From the NCBI RefSeq assembly GCF_018141185.1, contig NZ_CP058560.1, positions 62,001 to 126,000 on the forward strand: 64,000 bases of DNA. Reading direction: 5' to 3'. The stretch comes from Methanobacterium alkalithermotolerans. Lineage in GTDB: Archaea > Methanobacteriota > Methanobacteria > Methanobacteriales > Methanobacteriaceae. Below are positions 36,568 through 46,100 of the stretch, one piece after another. A model generated the notes under the pieces. It had not been told where the DNA came from and made no database searches. It saw only the letters and a program-made list of their open reading frames with translations. Position 1 is the first letter of the stretch; every line of letters starts with the position of its first letter. A program made the position numbers and the translations under genes.

Positions 36568-39090
36568 CTAATTTATAAAGGACACATATCTTTGCTCAAA
36601 TAGCACCTTTTCCATTTCTTTAAGCTTTTTATAGGAATTTGGGAATCTTACTTCATCCTGGTTATCTAAACACAATTTAGATAATTCCTGGATAACTTCT
36701 CCTAACACCCGTTCAGATCCATGTAACTTAGGGAGCATTTTTTGTTTAATCTGGGCATCAAAGTAGCGCTCCCAGTTAATCCATTTTGATGGTTGTTTTT
36801 CATATTTCCAGGCCACATACATGAATCTTAGGATCTCATTTATTACTCGGAATCCAAAATCAAAACCTGCTTTTTTAAGGGCTTCTTGGAAGTTTTCTAA
36901 TTCATCCCCTAATATCTCCCATAATTTATTACCATCAGGGGTTTGGATATCTCCTAAAACTTGGCCTAGTTTATTAATATCATAATTTCTAACTTCCATG
37001 TCCTGGAGAGGGTTTTCTAAATACTCAGTATTCCCTTTTAAAGTTTCAAGCTTTGTTATATTTTTCATATAATTTCTAGCTGAATAGGTTTCAAATTCCA
37101 GGGTATTAGCACGGTCCAGGACCTTGGGAGAGAACATGTAAGTGGTTTCATCCACATTAACCGTTCCTACCACCAGGAGGTTTTTTGGGATTTTTAATTC
37201 ATTTATAATCTTATCTTCTTGGCTATGTAAGGGGATGGTTTCTCCACTTTCTAGAGCAGATAAAAAATCAGCAAAATAGCGTTCCACATGGGATAAATTC
37301 ATCTCATCTAAAATAAGAAAATGAGGTAAATTAGAGTTTTCTACTTTCTGGGCATCTAAAATTAATTCTAAAGAAGGAGTTTTTTGATAGCTTTCGGTTA
37401 TTAAGTTATAGAAACCTAAAATGTGTCTATTTTCGGTCCAATTGGCACCTACAGGGATTATTTTGTATTGTAGGTTTTCTGTGGATGGAAGTTCAATTTC
37501 CAAGTCTATTCTTTTTTGAGGGTCATCTTTTGCCAAATGTGATAAGTGGTTTTTTAATTCCTGGTTTTCGTCATTATAAAAAATTCTAGTTAAAATATTT
37601 AATTTTCCTGTAGCAGGTATATCATCAACTTTGATATTATATTGGCCTTCGATATCATCTATTTGGATTAAATCGTTTACATCATCCCTTTTCAAGGACC
37701 ATCCACCACTATTTGATGATTTACCTACCTTAACACTGGTTTTAATACTTTGGGCTTTTGGTTTGTTGGTTGAAACATACTGGGCAAATAGTTGTGCCAA
37801 CTTAGTTTTACCGGTTCCTGAATTACCCGTAAGGATCACAAAGGGCTTGACTTTAAGGGATAGTAGGTAGTTTTCAATGGTTTCTGGGGGGAATAAATAG
37901 CCTTTATTTAGGAGGTAATTGTGAAATTTTGATTCTAATCCTTCTCCAATAATCTCTTCAGAGTCATCTTTAGTTATTTCATCATCCCCATACTTAATTT
38001 TATTAACCTCTAATACAAAATTACGAACATTATATGGTAATTTAGGATCGTTTAATTTCCCAATAAGTACCATATTCGTTTTTTGATCCCCATCTTGGAC
38101 TAAAGTCCAATCACCCTCATATCTTTCTTCAAAATCTTTTTTACCAAAAGTTCCACCTAATTTCCCCCGGTGAAGAACATAAATGTCATCATTTTCATCT
38201 TTGGCAAATACACCGGCCACTCTTCGATTAATGTCTTTTATAGGGAAATTGATTTCACATACAATATTAGAACTCTTGGGGGGTTCTGGTTTTTCTAGGC
38301 CAAAACCATTCCAATACCTACTTTCTTCAATTTCAAAACTTTGGATCCACATATTTAATTTATCAGACCAATATGTTTTTTCAGCTTCTTCTTGCCCTCC
38401 AGGGAAGCCTACACTCATCAGGTAGTCCTCGTTTGATAAATCAATAATAGATTTCGAAAATAGTTCTTGGTATTTTCGAATATCAGCTTCATCTTCTACA
38501 ACACGTAGTAACTTATCTGGTTTAGTATTGGCTAAAAAATCATAAATTTCAATAAAATCATTCAAATCAGATATAAACTCATCATCAGAGGGTAAAACAT
38601 CTGCAGAATAATATTTGGCATAAATATTTCCTGCCTCATAAAAAGGAGCATAATTTCCAGTACCTAAATTAATAGATTTTTCGAATTGATTATCATAATC
38701 TAAGTTATTATCAATTTTTTCTCTAAACGATTTAGAATTGTTTAAAAGATATTCTCTAGCTTTATTATTGCCATATTTGTTCCGAATCTCAGTTACACCT
38801 TGGTTTAAGGATAAATAGAATCCTTTCATATCTTCTCGGAATAAGTATACAATGTAATAACCTGACTGGGCGGTTTTGGTGATGTGGGGATTAAAAATAC
38901 CAACCCAGGGTAAATTGGTCCAGTTACCTTTCCCAGGAGATCCAGTAACTATAAAATCGTTATTAATTACATTTTTTAGAAATTTTGGAACATCCTCACG
39001 CAATAGTTTGGCTAAAGGATTTCCTGTGAAATTTCTTTCTTTTGCTGAAAGATAATTTTTTAGTATTTGATCAAAATAATCTCTTAATAT
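36568..39090 (-). CDS. McrB-type AAA+ ATPase with DUF3578 (MrcB_N) N-terminal domain, probable AUA start
   Basis: About 840 aa. The N-terminal domain (about 1-200; NWTNLPWVGIFNPHITKTAQ, YYIVYLFREDMKGFYLSLNQG) is of the MrcB_N/DUF3578 type and probably binds DNA. The AAA+ core has Walker A LTGNSGTGKTKLAQLFAQ (about 420), Walker B FLILDEMNLSHVE (about 595) and GTVNVDETTYMFSPKVLDRA. The usual open frame begins at a TTG (39003), but the frame is open and family-like upstream (LRDYFDQILKNYLSAKE, FTGNPLAKLL). GGGGGAG ends five bases before an ATA at 39090, so AUA initiation or a mutated ATG is likely. First gene of the four-gene unit ending at 31129. Confidence 0.87.
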   Translation of the reverse strand: MLRDYFDQILKNYLSAKERNFTGNPLAKLLREDVPKFLKNVINNDFIVTGSPGKGNWTNLPWVGIFNPHITKTAQSGYYIVYLFREDMKGFYLSLNQGVTEIRNKYGNNKAREYLLNNSKSFREKIDNNLDYDNQFEKSINLGTGNYAPFYEAGNIYAKYYSADVLPSDDEFISDLNDFIEIYDFLANTKPDKLLRVVEDEADIRKYQELFSKSIIDLSNEDYLMSVGFPGGQEEAEKTYWSDKLNMWIQSFEIEESRYWNGFGLEKPEPPKSSNIVCEINFPIKDINRRVAGVFAKDENDDIYVLHRGKLGGTFGKKDFEERYEGDWTLVQDGDQKTNMVLIGKLNDPKLPYNVRNFVLEVNKIKYGDDEITKDDSEEIIGEGLESKFHNYLLNKGYLFPPETIENYLLSLKVKPFVILTGNSGTGKTKLAQLFAQYVSTNKPKAQSIKTSVKVGKSSNSGGWSLKRDDVNDLIQIDDIEGQYNIKVDDIPATGKLNILTRIFYNDENQELKNHLSHLAKDDPQKRIDLEIELPSTENLQYKIIPVGANWTENRHILGFYNLITESYQKTPSLELILDAQKVENSNLPHFLILDEMNLSHVERYFADFLSALESGETIPLHSQEDKIINELKIPKNLLVVGTVNVDETTYMFSPKVLDRANTLEFETYSARNYMKNITKLETLKGNTEYLENPLQDMEVRNYDINKLGQVLGDIQTPDGNKLWEILGDELENFQEALKKAGFDFGFRVINEILRFMYVAWKYEKQPSKWINWERYFDAQIKQKMLPKLHGSERVLGEVIQELSKLCLDNQDEVRFPNSYKKLKEMEKVLFEQRYVSFIN

Positions 39091-39178
39091 AATTACTCCC
39101 CCTAATCTTAATTTTTGTATTTATACTTAACTAGTTAAAATTTTTTATGATAAGATCATAATATAATAAGGGATTATT

Positions 39179-39694
39179 ATGGTAAGTGGTGAAAAGTTAA
39201 TAGAAAAAATAAATGAAGAAATCCAAGATTTAAATCTAGGATATGAAATCTTTGTAAAAGGTAAAAATGGATTAAACAACATTGTATTTTTTGATGAGCC
39301 AGATTTATATCCGGGAGAAAAATCTAGATTTAGAATAGGCAATGGGAGTATAATGCTCTTTGATGGCCAGAAACCTATTTTAGCCATTGAAGTTATACCC
39401 AATAAACCCACCCCACCTAAAGACATGGCTGGCCCTATTCCAGTGTATATGGTTTCTCGTAAAATAATATTAAATTTCAATAATGGAAAAGGTAGGGAGT
39501 ATGAATTATTAGATAAATTTCCTTTAATTATAGTTGTTCCAGATCAGTCAGAAACAAAAAGAAAGCAAATCAATGACTTAAATGAAAAATTTAAGGGAAT
39601 TTTTAATTTAAAAACAGAATATTCTGCTTTAAATGATTTTATGATATGTGTGGATTCTGATTTTAGTGGTATAATTAAAAGAATGTTAGATTGA
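39179..39694 (+). CDS. Unrecognised protein, possible degenerate nuclease fold
   Basis: 171 aa, preceded by AAGGG. I do not recognise the family. DEPDLYPGEKSRF is followed by a beta hairpin and PILAIEVIPNK, a layout like a PD-(D/E)XK core (Asp, then Glu in a strand) but without the expected Lys two residues later, so activity is doubtful. It is divergent from the McrB-type gene and four bases before the DUF6884-like gene, forming a two-gene cassette. Confidence 0.65.
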   Translation: MVSGEKLIEKINEEIQDLNLGYEIFVKGKNGLNNIVFFDEPDLYPGEKSRFRIGNGSIMLFDGQKPILAIEVIPNKPTPPKDMAGPIPVYMVSRKIILNFNNGKGREYELLDKFPLIIVVPDQSETKRKQINDLNEKFKGIFNLKTEYSALNDFMICVDSDFSGIIKRMLD

Positions 39695-39698
39695 ATAT

Positions 39699-40157
39699 AT
39701 GAAAACATTATGTATCATACCCTGTGGAAAAACTAAAATATGGGATAAATATTTTAATATAGGACCAAATAGTGCTAAAGAAGTTTATATTGGCCCATTT
39801 TCAACTAAATGTAAACAATATGCAGAATTATTCCACCCGGATGATTGGTGCATATTATCTGCTAAATATGGATTTTTATATCCGGAGGATATAGTTTCAG
39901 GGCCCTATGATGTAAGTTTTAATTCTAAAAAATCTAATCCTATATCCTTAAAAGAGCCCTCTATTCAAATTAAAGATAAAAATCTAGATAAATATGATTC
40001 TTTGGTTGTCTTAGGTGGTAAAAACTACAACTTGATTATAAAAACTATTTTTGAAAATAAAAAACTTTCTTTTCCCTTGGAGGGATGTAAAGGCCTTGGT
40101 TTTATGATGAAAAAAATTAATGAGTTAATATCTAGTAAAGATCAGACGGGCCAATAA
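39699..40157 (+). CDS. DUF6884-like protein
   Basis: 152 aa. The N-terminus LCIIPCGKTKIWD, then CKQYAELFHPDDWCILSAKYGFLYPEDIV and YDSLVVLGGKNYN match the DUF6884 pattern, a small alpha/beta domain related to YaaA-type proteins. DUF6884 genes are common in phage and defence-rich regions; no reaction is known to me. It starts four bases after the preceding stop, so both genes are probably on one message. Confidence 0.75.
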   Translation: MKTLCIIPCGKTKIWDKYFNIGPNSAKEVYIGPFSTKCKQYAELFHPDDWCILSAKYGFLYPEDIVSGPYDVSFNSKKSNPISLKEPSIQIKDKNLDKYDSLVVLGGKNYNLIIKTIFENKKLSFPLEGCKGLGFMMKKINELISSKDQTGQ

Positions 40158-40382
40158 ATCTTAGTTAAATTTTTTTAATCTGTTTTAAACCTAATGAATC
40201 CACATTTACATTATTTTTTTGTTTGAATCTACCTATGAGGGGTTATTATTCAATTGAAGTGCCAAAATGACCTTTTCTTTAAGAGAACAGAAATTTAATT
40301 ATACTTCTTGGGCCTAATCTGACCTAATGAGGATAATATTATTATTTATAATAAATAAATATTCTAATGAGGGGATTAATAG

Positions 40383-41294
40383 ATGTTATTTTCAATTGAA
40401 GGGGAAGAATTAAAGAAAATAAATCAAATTGATTTTAAATTAGAGAAAAATATTCAGAAAATAACTGAGAAAAATATAGGCAAAATTTTTGGTTTGGATT
40501 TCGTCAAATCTGAATTTAAGCTTAATGATTTACGGATGGACACTCTAGCCTTTGATAAAGAGACCAAATCATTTGTAATTATTGAATATAAAAAAAGTTC
40601 TAATTTTTCTGTAATTGATCAAGGCTATGCTTATCTTGCGCTTCTTCTAAATAATAAAGCAGATTTTATTTTAGAATATAATGAATCTACAGATGATTTT
40701 TTAGGTAAAAATGATGTGGACTGGTCTCAATCACGAGTGATATTTATTTCTCCTAAGTTTACAAAATACCAAAGACAAGCCATAGAATTCAAAGATTTAC
40801 CCATAGAATTATGGGAAGTTATTAGATATGAAAATGATACAGTTCTTTTTAACCAATTAAAAGCCCCTAAATCAAGTGAGTCCATTACCAAGGTTAGCTC
40901 TAAAAGTGAAATTGTAAAAAAGGTTACTGATGAAGTAAAAGTGTATACTGAAGAGGACCATCTAAAAACCACATCAGATGATGTTAATGAATTATATAAT
41001 GAATTAAAGGAAAGGATTTACAGTTTAGGTGATACTGTAGAGATTAGGCCTACAAAATATTATATTGCCTATAAATCTAACACTAACTTTGCAGATTTAC
41101 GTATACAGAAAAGTCAGATTAAAATATGGCTGAATGTTCGGAAGGGTGATTTAGATGATCCTAAAGGTATCACTAGAGATATTTCTAATGTAGGTCATTG
41201 GGGAAATGGCGATTATGAAATAAAAATAAAACCTGAATCTGATTTGGATTACATAATGACCATTATTAGGCAATCTTATGAAATTAATTCTTAA
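40383..41294 (+). CDS. PD-(D/E)XK nuclease-like protein with C-terminal DUF5655 domain
   Basis: 303 aa. N-terminal residues 25-140 look like a restriction-type fold: RMDTLAFDK (Asp53) and [10 protein letters not shown] (Glu68, Lys70), then a Gln-containing helix [12 protein letters not shown]. The C-terminal 100 residues ([25 protein letters not shown] through [14 protein letters not shown]) are DUF5655. This two-domain protein is widespread in prokaryotes and often called a nuclease; a defence role is inferred from the location. GAGGGG lies before the ATG. It is convergent with the seven-gene minus-strand operon. Confidence 0.85.
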   Translation: MLFSIEGEELKKINQIDFKLEKNIQKITEKNIGKIFGLDFVKSEFKLNDLRMDTLAFDKETKSFVIIEYKKSSNFSVIDQGYAYLALLLNNKADFILEYNESTDDFLGKNDVDWSQSRVIFISPKFTKYQRQAIEFKDLPIELWEVIRYENDTVLFNQLKAPKSSESITKVSSKSEIVKKVTDEVKVYTEEDHLKTTSDDVNELYNELKERIYSLGDTVEIRPTKYYIAYKSNTNFADLRIQKSQIKIWLNVRKGDLDDPKGITRDISNVGHWGNGDYEIKIKPESDLDYIMTIIRQSYEINS

Positions 41295-41363
41295 ATTATC
41301 GAATGGTAAAAAATGACCAAGTTCTCAGAAAAAATAAATTACACATGGAGGGTATAATCGTTA

Positions 41364-42131
41364 TCAATCTAGTAGTATGGGTTTTTTACTTTTCTCCAGA
41401 CTATGTTCATTAAAACATATTTTATTTTCTCTGGTTTTGGAATGTTTCAGCACTCTTATGAAAATTTTTCTTTCGTATGCACGATTAAATCCTCCTAGCA
41501 TGCCGCTTTCGTTTAAAACATGCTTACCTGGAAGAGCTTTATTTAATATTTTTTTGTATCCTTCCTCAGAAAATAAATTATCGTATACATCACCAAACTT
41601 GGCACATTCTACACCCCTTTTACGGGTTAACTCATATGTAGCCTGAAAAACAATATCTGCAATATAATTCCTTTTACCATTTTCTCCTATTTCAACATTC
41701 TTCAAAAAAGCACGGAATATAACATCTTTTTTGTTTAAAGAATCTATTTTATTCTTCTGTGGTTTCAGAAACTCATAAATCCTTTCACCATCACATAGAA
41801 TAATTCCTATTCCTTCCGTTTTACATAAGTCTATGTCAATCTTATTGTTTTCTTTAAAATCGTCACTGTAATAATCAAAAACATAAACATTGTCTGCATA
41901 TTCCTTAAGAGAAAGTGCTTTTTCATAAAACTTAAAAAAATCTTTCTTGTTGTCCTGTTTAAATCTACCAATTATGAAATGAATAATCTTTTCATCACCA
42001 GATTTAGAGATACCAAAAAAATCAACCTTAGTTCTACCACCTAAAGAAAGATCCCAGCCAATATATTCCTTAAAACAATCCTTATCTTTTTGCAGGAAAA
42101 CTCCCATCAAATAACCTAGATTTAAATTCAT
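41364..42131 (-). CDS. Nuclease-like protein with degenerate active site, paralogue of 53498-54292
   Basis: About 255 aa; start at ATG 42131 with GGGGGT upstream. It aligns by eye along most of its length with the protein at 53498: DCFKEYIGWDLSLGGRTKVDFFG versus NCVKEYVGNELHMGSDRRMRADVYG, IIHFIIGRFK versus VIYLLEGKHY, and EFLKPQKNKIDSLNKKDVIFRAFLK versus EILKPEKNIIDPFDRKEILFRIFLK. Asp37 is kept, but the ExK is I-G-R here, so nuclease activity is probably lost. It is the last gene of the seven-gene operon, directly after DUF1802. Confidence 0.7.
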   Translation of the reverse strand: MNLNLGYLMGVFLQKDKDCFKEYIGWDLSLGGRTKVDFFGISKSGDEKIIHFIIGRFKQDNKKDFFKFYEKALSLKEYADNVYVFDYYSDDFKENNKIDIDLCKTEGIGIILCDGERIYEFLKPQKNKIDSLNKKDVIFRAFLKNVEIGENGKRNYIADIVFQATYELTRKRGVECAKFGDVYDNLFSEEGYKKILNKALPGKHVLNESGMLGGFNRAYERKIFIRVLKHSKTRENKICFNEHSLEKSKKPILLD

Positions 42132-42156
42132 ATATACATTAACCCCCATTTTTAGA

Positions 42157-42672
42157 TTATTTAATTTTCCCATAAATCTCATTAAACTCAGAATCACTTA
42201 AAACAGGCTTACCTTTCAAAGAAACCCCTTCACTTACATTAGCATACAGTAAACCCCGGGTCCTATCTAACATAACCGGTTCATCCAATTCATAAACCCT
42301 CAGAACCCACACATAACCTTTACCTGAACCCAGATATGATTTAACATGATCATTTGTCCAGATATGATATTTATTTAAGGATCCAATCCTGGTGGAAGGT
42401 TTTTCTACTACTTTTTCTACGGTGGCGCAGTACTTTACTTCACTTTTACCATTATTTTGCTTAGGAAGGGCATTTTTTTCAGCAAAGGATTGATATTCCT
42501 TTTTAAAGCTCTTTAGGAAATCATCTTTCATAGTGTAGCTGGTGGTGGGGTATAAGAGGAACTTATCTACACTGGTGTTATATTTTCTAATTAAAATGGT
42601 TTGTTTTCCCTTCCCCAGTGCTTCTAAAGTGGCATTCCATTCATTAAGACATTTGGTTATAGATTCCATCAT
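42157..42672 (-). CDS. DUF1802 family protein
   Basis: About 171 aa. SITKCLNEWNATLEALGKGKQTILIRKYN followed by FLLYPTTSYTM is the characteristic DUF1802 opening; the C-terminal half (GKGYVWVLRVYELDEPVML) fits too. No activity is known. The start is ATG 42672 with GGGGT five bases before it, one base after the DUF365 stop, so the two are tightly coupled. Presence inside a methylase/helicase operon suggests a nucleic-acid-related role. Confidence 0.8.
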   Translation of the reverse strand: MMESITKCLNEWNATLEALGKGKQTILIRKYNTSVDKFLLYPTTSYTMKDDFLKSFKKEYQSFAEKNALPKQNNGKSEVKYCATVEKVVEKPSTRIGSLNKYHIWTNDHVKSYLGSGKGYVWVLRVYELDEPVMLDRTRGLLYANVSEGVSLKGKPVLSDSEFNEIYGKIK

Positions 42673-42673
42673 T

Positions 42674-43087
42674 TTAACCCCGGTTTTTCTCAATAATCCT
42701 GAATTCGTCCTCATAGATGTATTTACCACTTATGGCCACGAATCTTTTAGGCGCCACTTTTTTAGAAAATAACTGGAAGTTTTCAAATTCAATCACATTC
42801 ATCTGGCTGCGGCCCTTAGAGTATTCCTTGAATTCATCTGGTGTAATCATCAGCTGGTCGTTATATTTATCTAAAATTTCCGCTGGTTTCATCTTCAACA
42901 CCTGGATGATATCTGCCCAGCCGGTATAGGCTTTGGCCCCGTGGGATTCATAGATAACGAATTTATCCCCTTTTTTAACTTTTCCCAGATGCGTTTTTCC
43001 TACAAAGACTGTTTTCCCCTTATGGTATATCCTTTCTGCATATTCGGTGGGTACTGGATGTGTAACCCCTTTTATTTTTTTCTCCAT
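42674..43087 (-). CDS. DUF365 family protein (PUA/ASCH-like)
   Basis: About 137 aa. GVTHPVPTEYAERIYHKGKTVFVGK, KKGDKFVIYESHGAKAYTGWADI and ITPDEFKEYSKGR match DUF365, an archaeal family with a beta-barrel of the PUA/ASCH superfamily. Such barrels bind RNA or modified bases in related families, so it could read a DNA or RNA modification. GGGGTGA lies five bases before ATG 43087; the GTG nine bases earlier is part of that site. It begins 21 bases after the SNF2 helicase gene. Confidence 0.83.
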   Translation of the reverse strand: MEKKIKGVTHPVPTEYAERIYHKGKTVFVGKTHLGKVKKGDKFVIYESHGAKAYTGWADIIQVLKMKPAEILDKYNDQLMITPDEFKEYSKGRSQMNVIEFENFQLFSKKVAPKRFVAISGKYIYEDEFRIIEKNRG

Positions 43088-43108
43088 ATTTTTCACCCCT
43101 TAATAATA

Positions 43109-46100
43109 TTATGAAGGAAGTAATATTTCAATTGCTTTTTTTATGTCCCTTTCTAATGGTAAATATAATTCTGGATCAATTCCATAGTGATAAGAAATCC
43201 ATCTAACTGTACTTCCATCGACTTCCCTATAGAAATAACAAGCTTCTTCACTTGTTTTGCTGCTTTCTAATATTTTAAAGAAAGGAAGTATTTGCAAAGG
43301 CTTTAGTTTATCTTTATTTATTAAATAAAGAGTTTTAGTTTTTAATGAATTATCAGTTTGCAATTTCATGGTGATAAAAGGAGTTCTGGTGCCTATTATT
43401 TTTCTTACATCATATTGATAATGATCTTCTAATCTAGTACCTTCCTGGGGCATAATCAAAATATTGTCTAAATAAATATTAGAAATAGTTCTCCACGTCC
43501 GATAAAGCTGTTTTTCTAAGTATTGAAGAACTTCTTTTTCAATTTCTTCAGATGAATCTCCTCCATGTCCTTTATGCCTATTACGATAGTCTTTAACATC
43601 ATTAAATAAGTTGTATAATTGCTTGTTGGTCATTAAATCAATAAATTCTCTGCTTTGACCAGTTATATCTAAAAATTTCTCAAATAATAGTCTATGGTTT
43701 TTAGATCCGCTACTGGATAAGAACCTGATTTTTTTAGCAATTCTACCTCCAAATGTATACCATTTCCCAAAACTAGTTTGTATTATCCATTCTACACGAT
43801 CTTCCAGAATATTAGGATCTTCCAGAATGTTTCGATCATTTTTTAAGGCTTCCGCAGTTAGACTAACAATAATAGTACCATGGAATTCACATAAAGCCTC
43901 AAAGTAATTAAATAAAATTTTTACTTGTTTAGAAGTATTTCTCTCAGCATAATATTTCCATAAAATAGATGATAATGGATAAGGTAAGTTTTCTATCCAA
44001 TTCACAAAATCCGAACTCATTAACTGATCCATTATATCAGAACTACTTTCTTCTTTAGCTGGTTCAGGAACTATCAATTTAGTTTTAGTTGATTTTATAG
44101 CATCATCAAGACCCGAAGGATCAATAACAACTTTATAATCATCAAAATGAATAGTTTTGGCCACTTCACTTAAATTATTATACGGATCCCTTATTTTGGT
44201 TAATTCTGGATCATCCAGAGCATTTTTCACCACATATAAATGGTAATTATCTGGATTTTCCGATGCCACTCTCCATTCATTTGAAGATATTTGAATATTA
44301 CCTTCTGTTTTAAATGATTTAGCTTCAATCATCCTTTTTTCACTATCAGATATTGTTAAAAGATCATAACCTCTAAATTCTTCCTTATCCAATGAATTAT
44401 AAACAGTTTCCCGACCCCATTCTTTTTCTTTTTTGATTATATAGTCCACACCAGCTTTTTCAACTTCCTTTTTTAGTTTTTCTATATCCATATCATTAAC
44501 ACCGGAAGCTTTTTCCGGTTTAATCACAATCCCACTAGATAGCGGTCCACATAACTCCCATCGAATATTTCGAGAAGACTCTAATTCTGAAACAATTCTT
44601 AGATGTTCAGCCCTCAAAGAACTTACATTTTCTGCATGACCTGGAATTAAGAAGCGCTGACCTTTTTCTTTAGCTTTTTCGATATTTCGCTCTTCAATAG
44701 CTATTTTACATTCATAATCAGCATTAACTCTTTTTAAATCTAACTCTAGATCTTTTTCATGCTTATTTTGAGCAAATTTTTTCAAATCCTGAATCTGAGG
44801 ATCAATTTCCCTTTTTATTTCCGTAAAATTCACAGTATCTAAAAAGTCCATAAATTCCTGTGGAATATAATCTTCCTCTAAAGTATCATAATCCCATATC
44901 TGTAAGGGATCTATTACTTTTGCTTCTTTCTCATTCATAAAAATAAGAATAGGTTCAGCATAAACTTCTTGATCTTGAGCATCAAAAAATCTTAAAATAT
45001 AAGATAAAAGAAGTCCATTTTCTTCACCTTTCAATAGGCTTATACCTTCAAAATTCATGGATTTTTCCAAGGCCATACTAAGTGCGGGGTTTCCTAGTGC
45101 CACATATTCATATTTTCTTTGGGCATCTTTATCAAAGGTACCCTGAAAATCGTAGACTTTATTTTTATAGGGAGGAATATTTTCGGTGCATTTCGGGTCT
45201 GCACTAATATCCACCTCATTAAGATACAAAATATGCGTATTTTTCCCAATAGGATCATAAGATCCATTTTCTCTATTAGATAAATAACTTAATAAAAATC
45301 TTTCCACATCAAACTTAACGACACCGCTTTCTATGCTCCTAGTAGCTCTTAAAACTTCAGTCAAATCAAAACGATTTTTAATCATGTAATGTTCAATATT
45401 ATCTATTAATAATAGTTTTTCTTCAATTAAACCTTGTACTCTGTCAGATGCATCAGTATCACCTACTGTACGAGCTATTTTAAAGATTTCCATCATTTCT
45501 TTTTCAGAAATTAGAGAACCAATAACATCTACGGTCCGATCACCAAAAGCTAAGCGTATTTCTTCTAATTTTTCCACTAACTTCTCTAAAACATGATTAT
45601 CAATGGCAAATCCTGTTTTATAATTATAAATAAAAACAGGCTTTTCCTGACCATAACGATAGGCTCGCCCAATCCTTTGTTCTAAACGATTAGGATTCCA
45701 AGGAAGCTCGTAATTAACTACAATATTAGCAAATTGGAGGTTAAGACCCTCACTAATAGCATCAGTACCAATTAAAATATTAGCAAAATTTTCAAAATTA
45801 TCTCTTTGAAGTTCCCGCTCTTTAATATCCATACTACCATGGATTTCTACTACACTAAAACCTTCTTCTTCTAATATTCTTTTAAGATTAAACAAAGTAG
45901 GTTTAAATTCAGTGAAGAGGATAATTTTATCTTCCGGTCTAGTCCTTCTAAGTTCTTTTAATCCTTCTATTAATTTCAGGCTTTTACTATCTTCATTAGA
46001 ATCAACTAAATTCTGACCCATTGATATTAATTCTTCCAGTTCTTCAAGTTCTTCTTTTAATTCATCACCAATAGATGCAGTTGACCCAATGATAATGTCG

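Noticed and set aside
39179..39694. Active restriction nuclease
   Set aside because: The strand ILAIEVI lacks the Lys two residues after Glu, so the catalytic triad is not seen.
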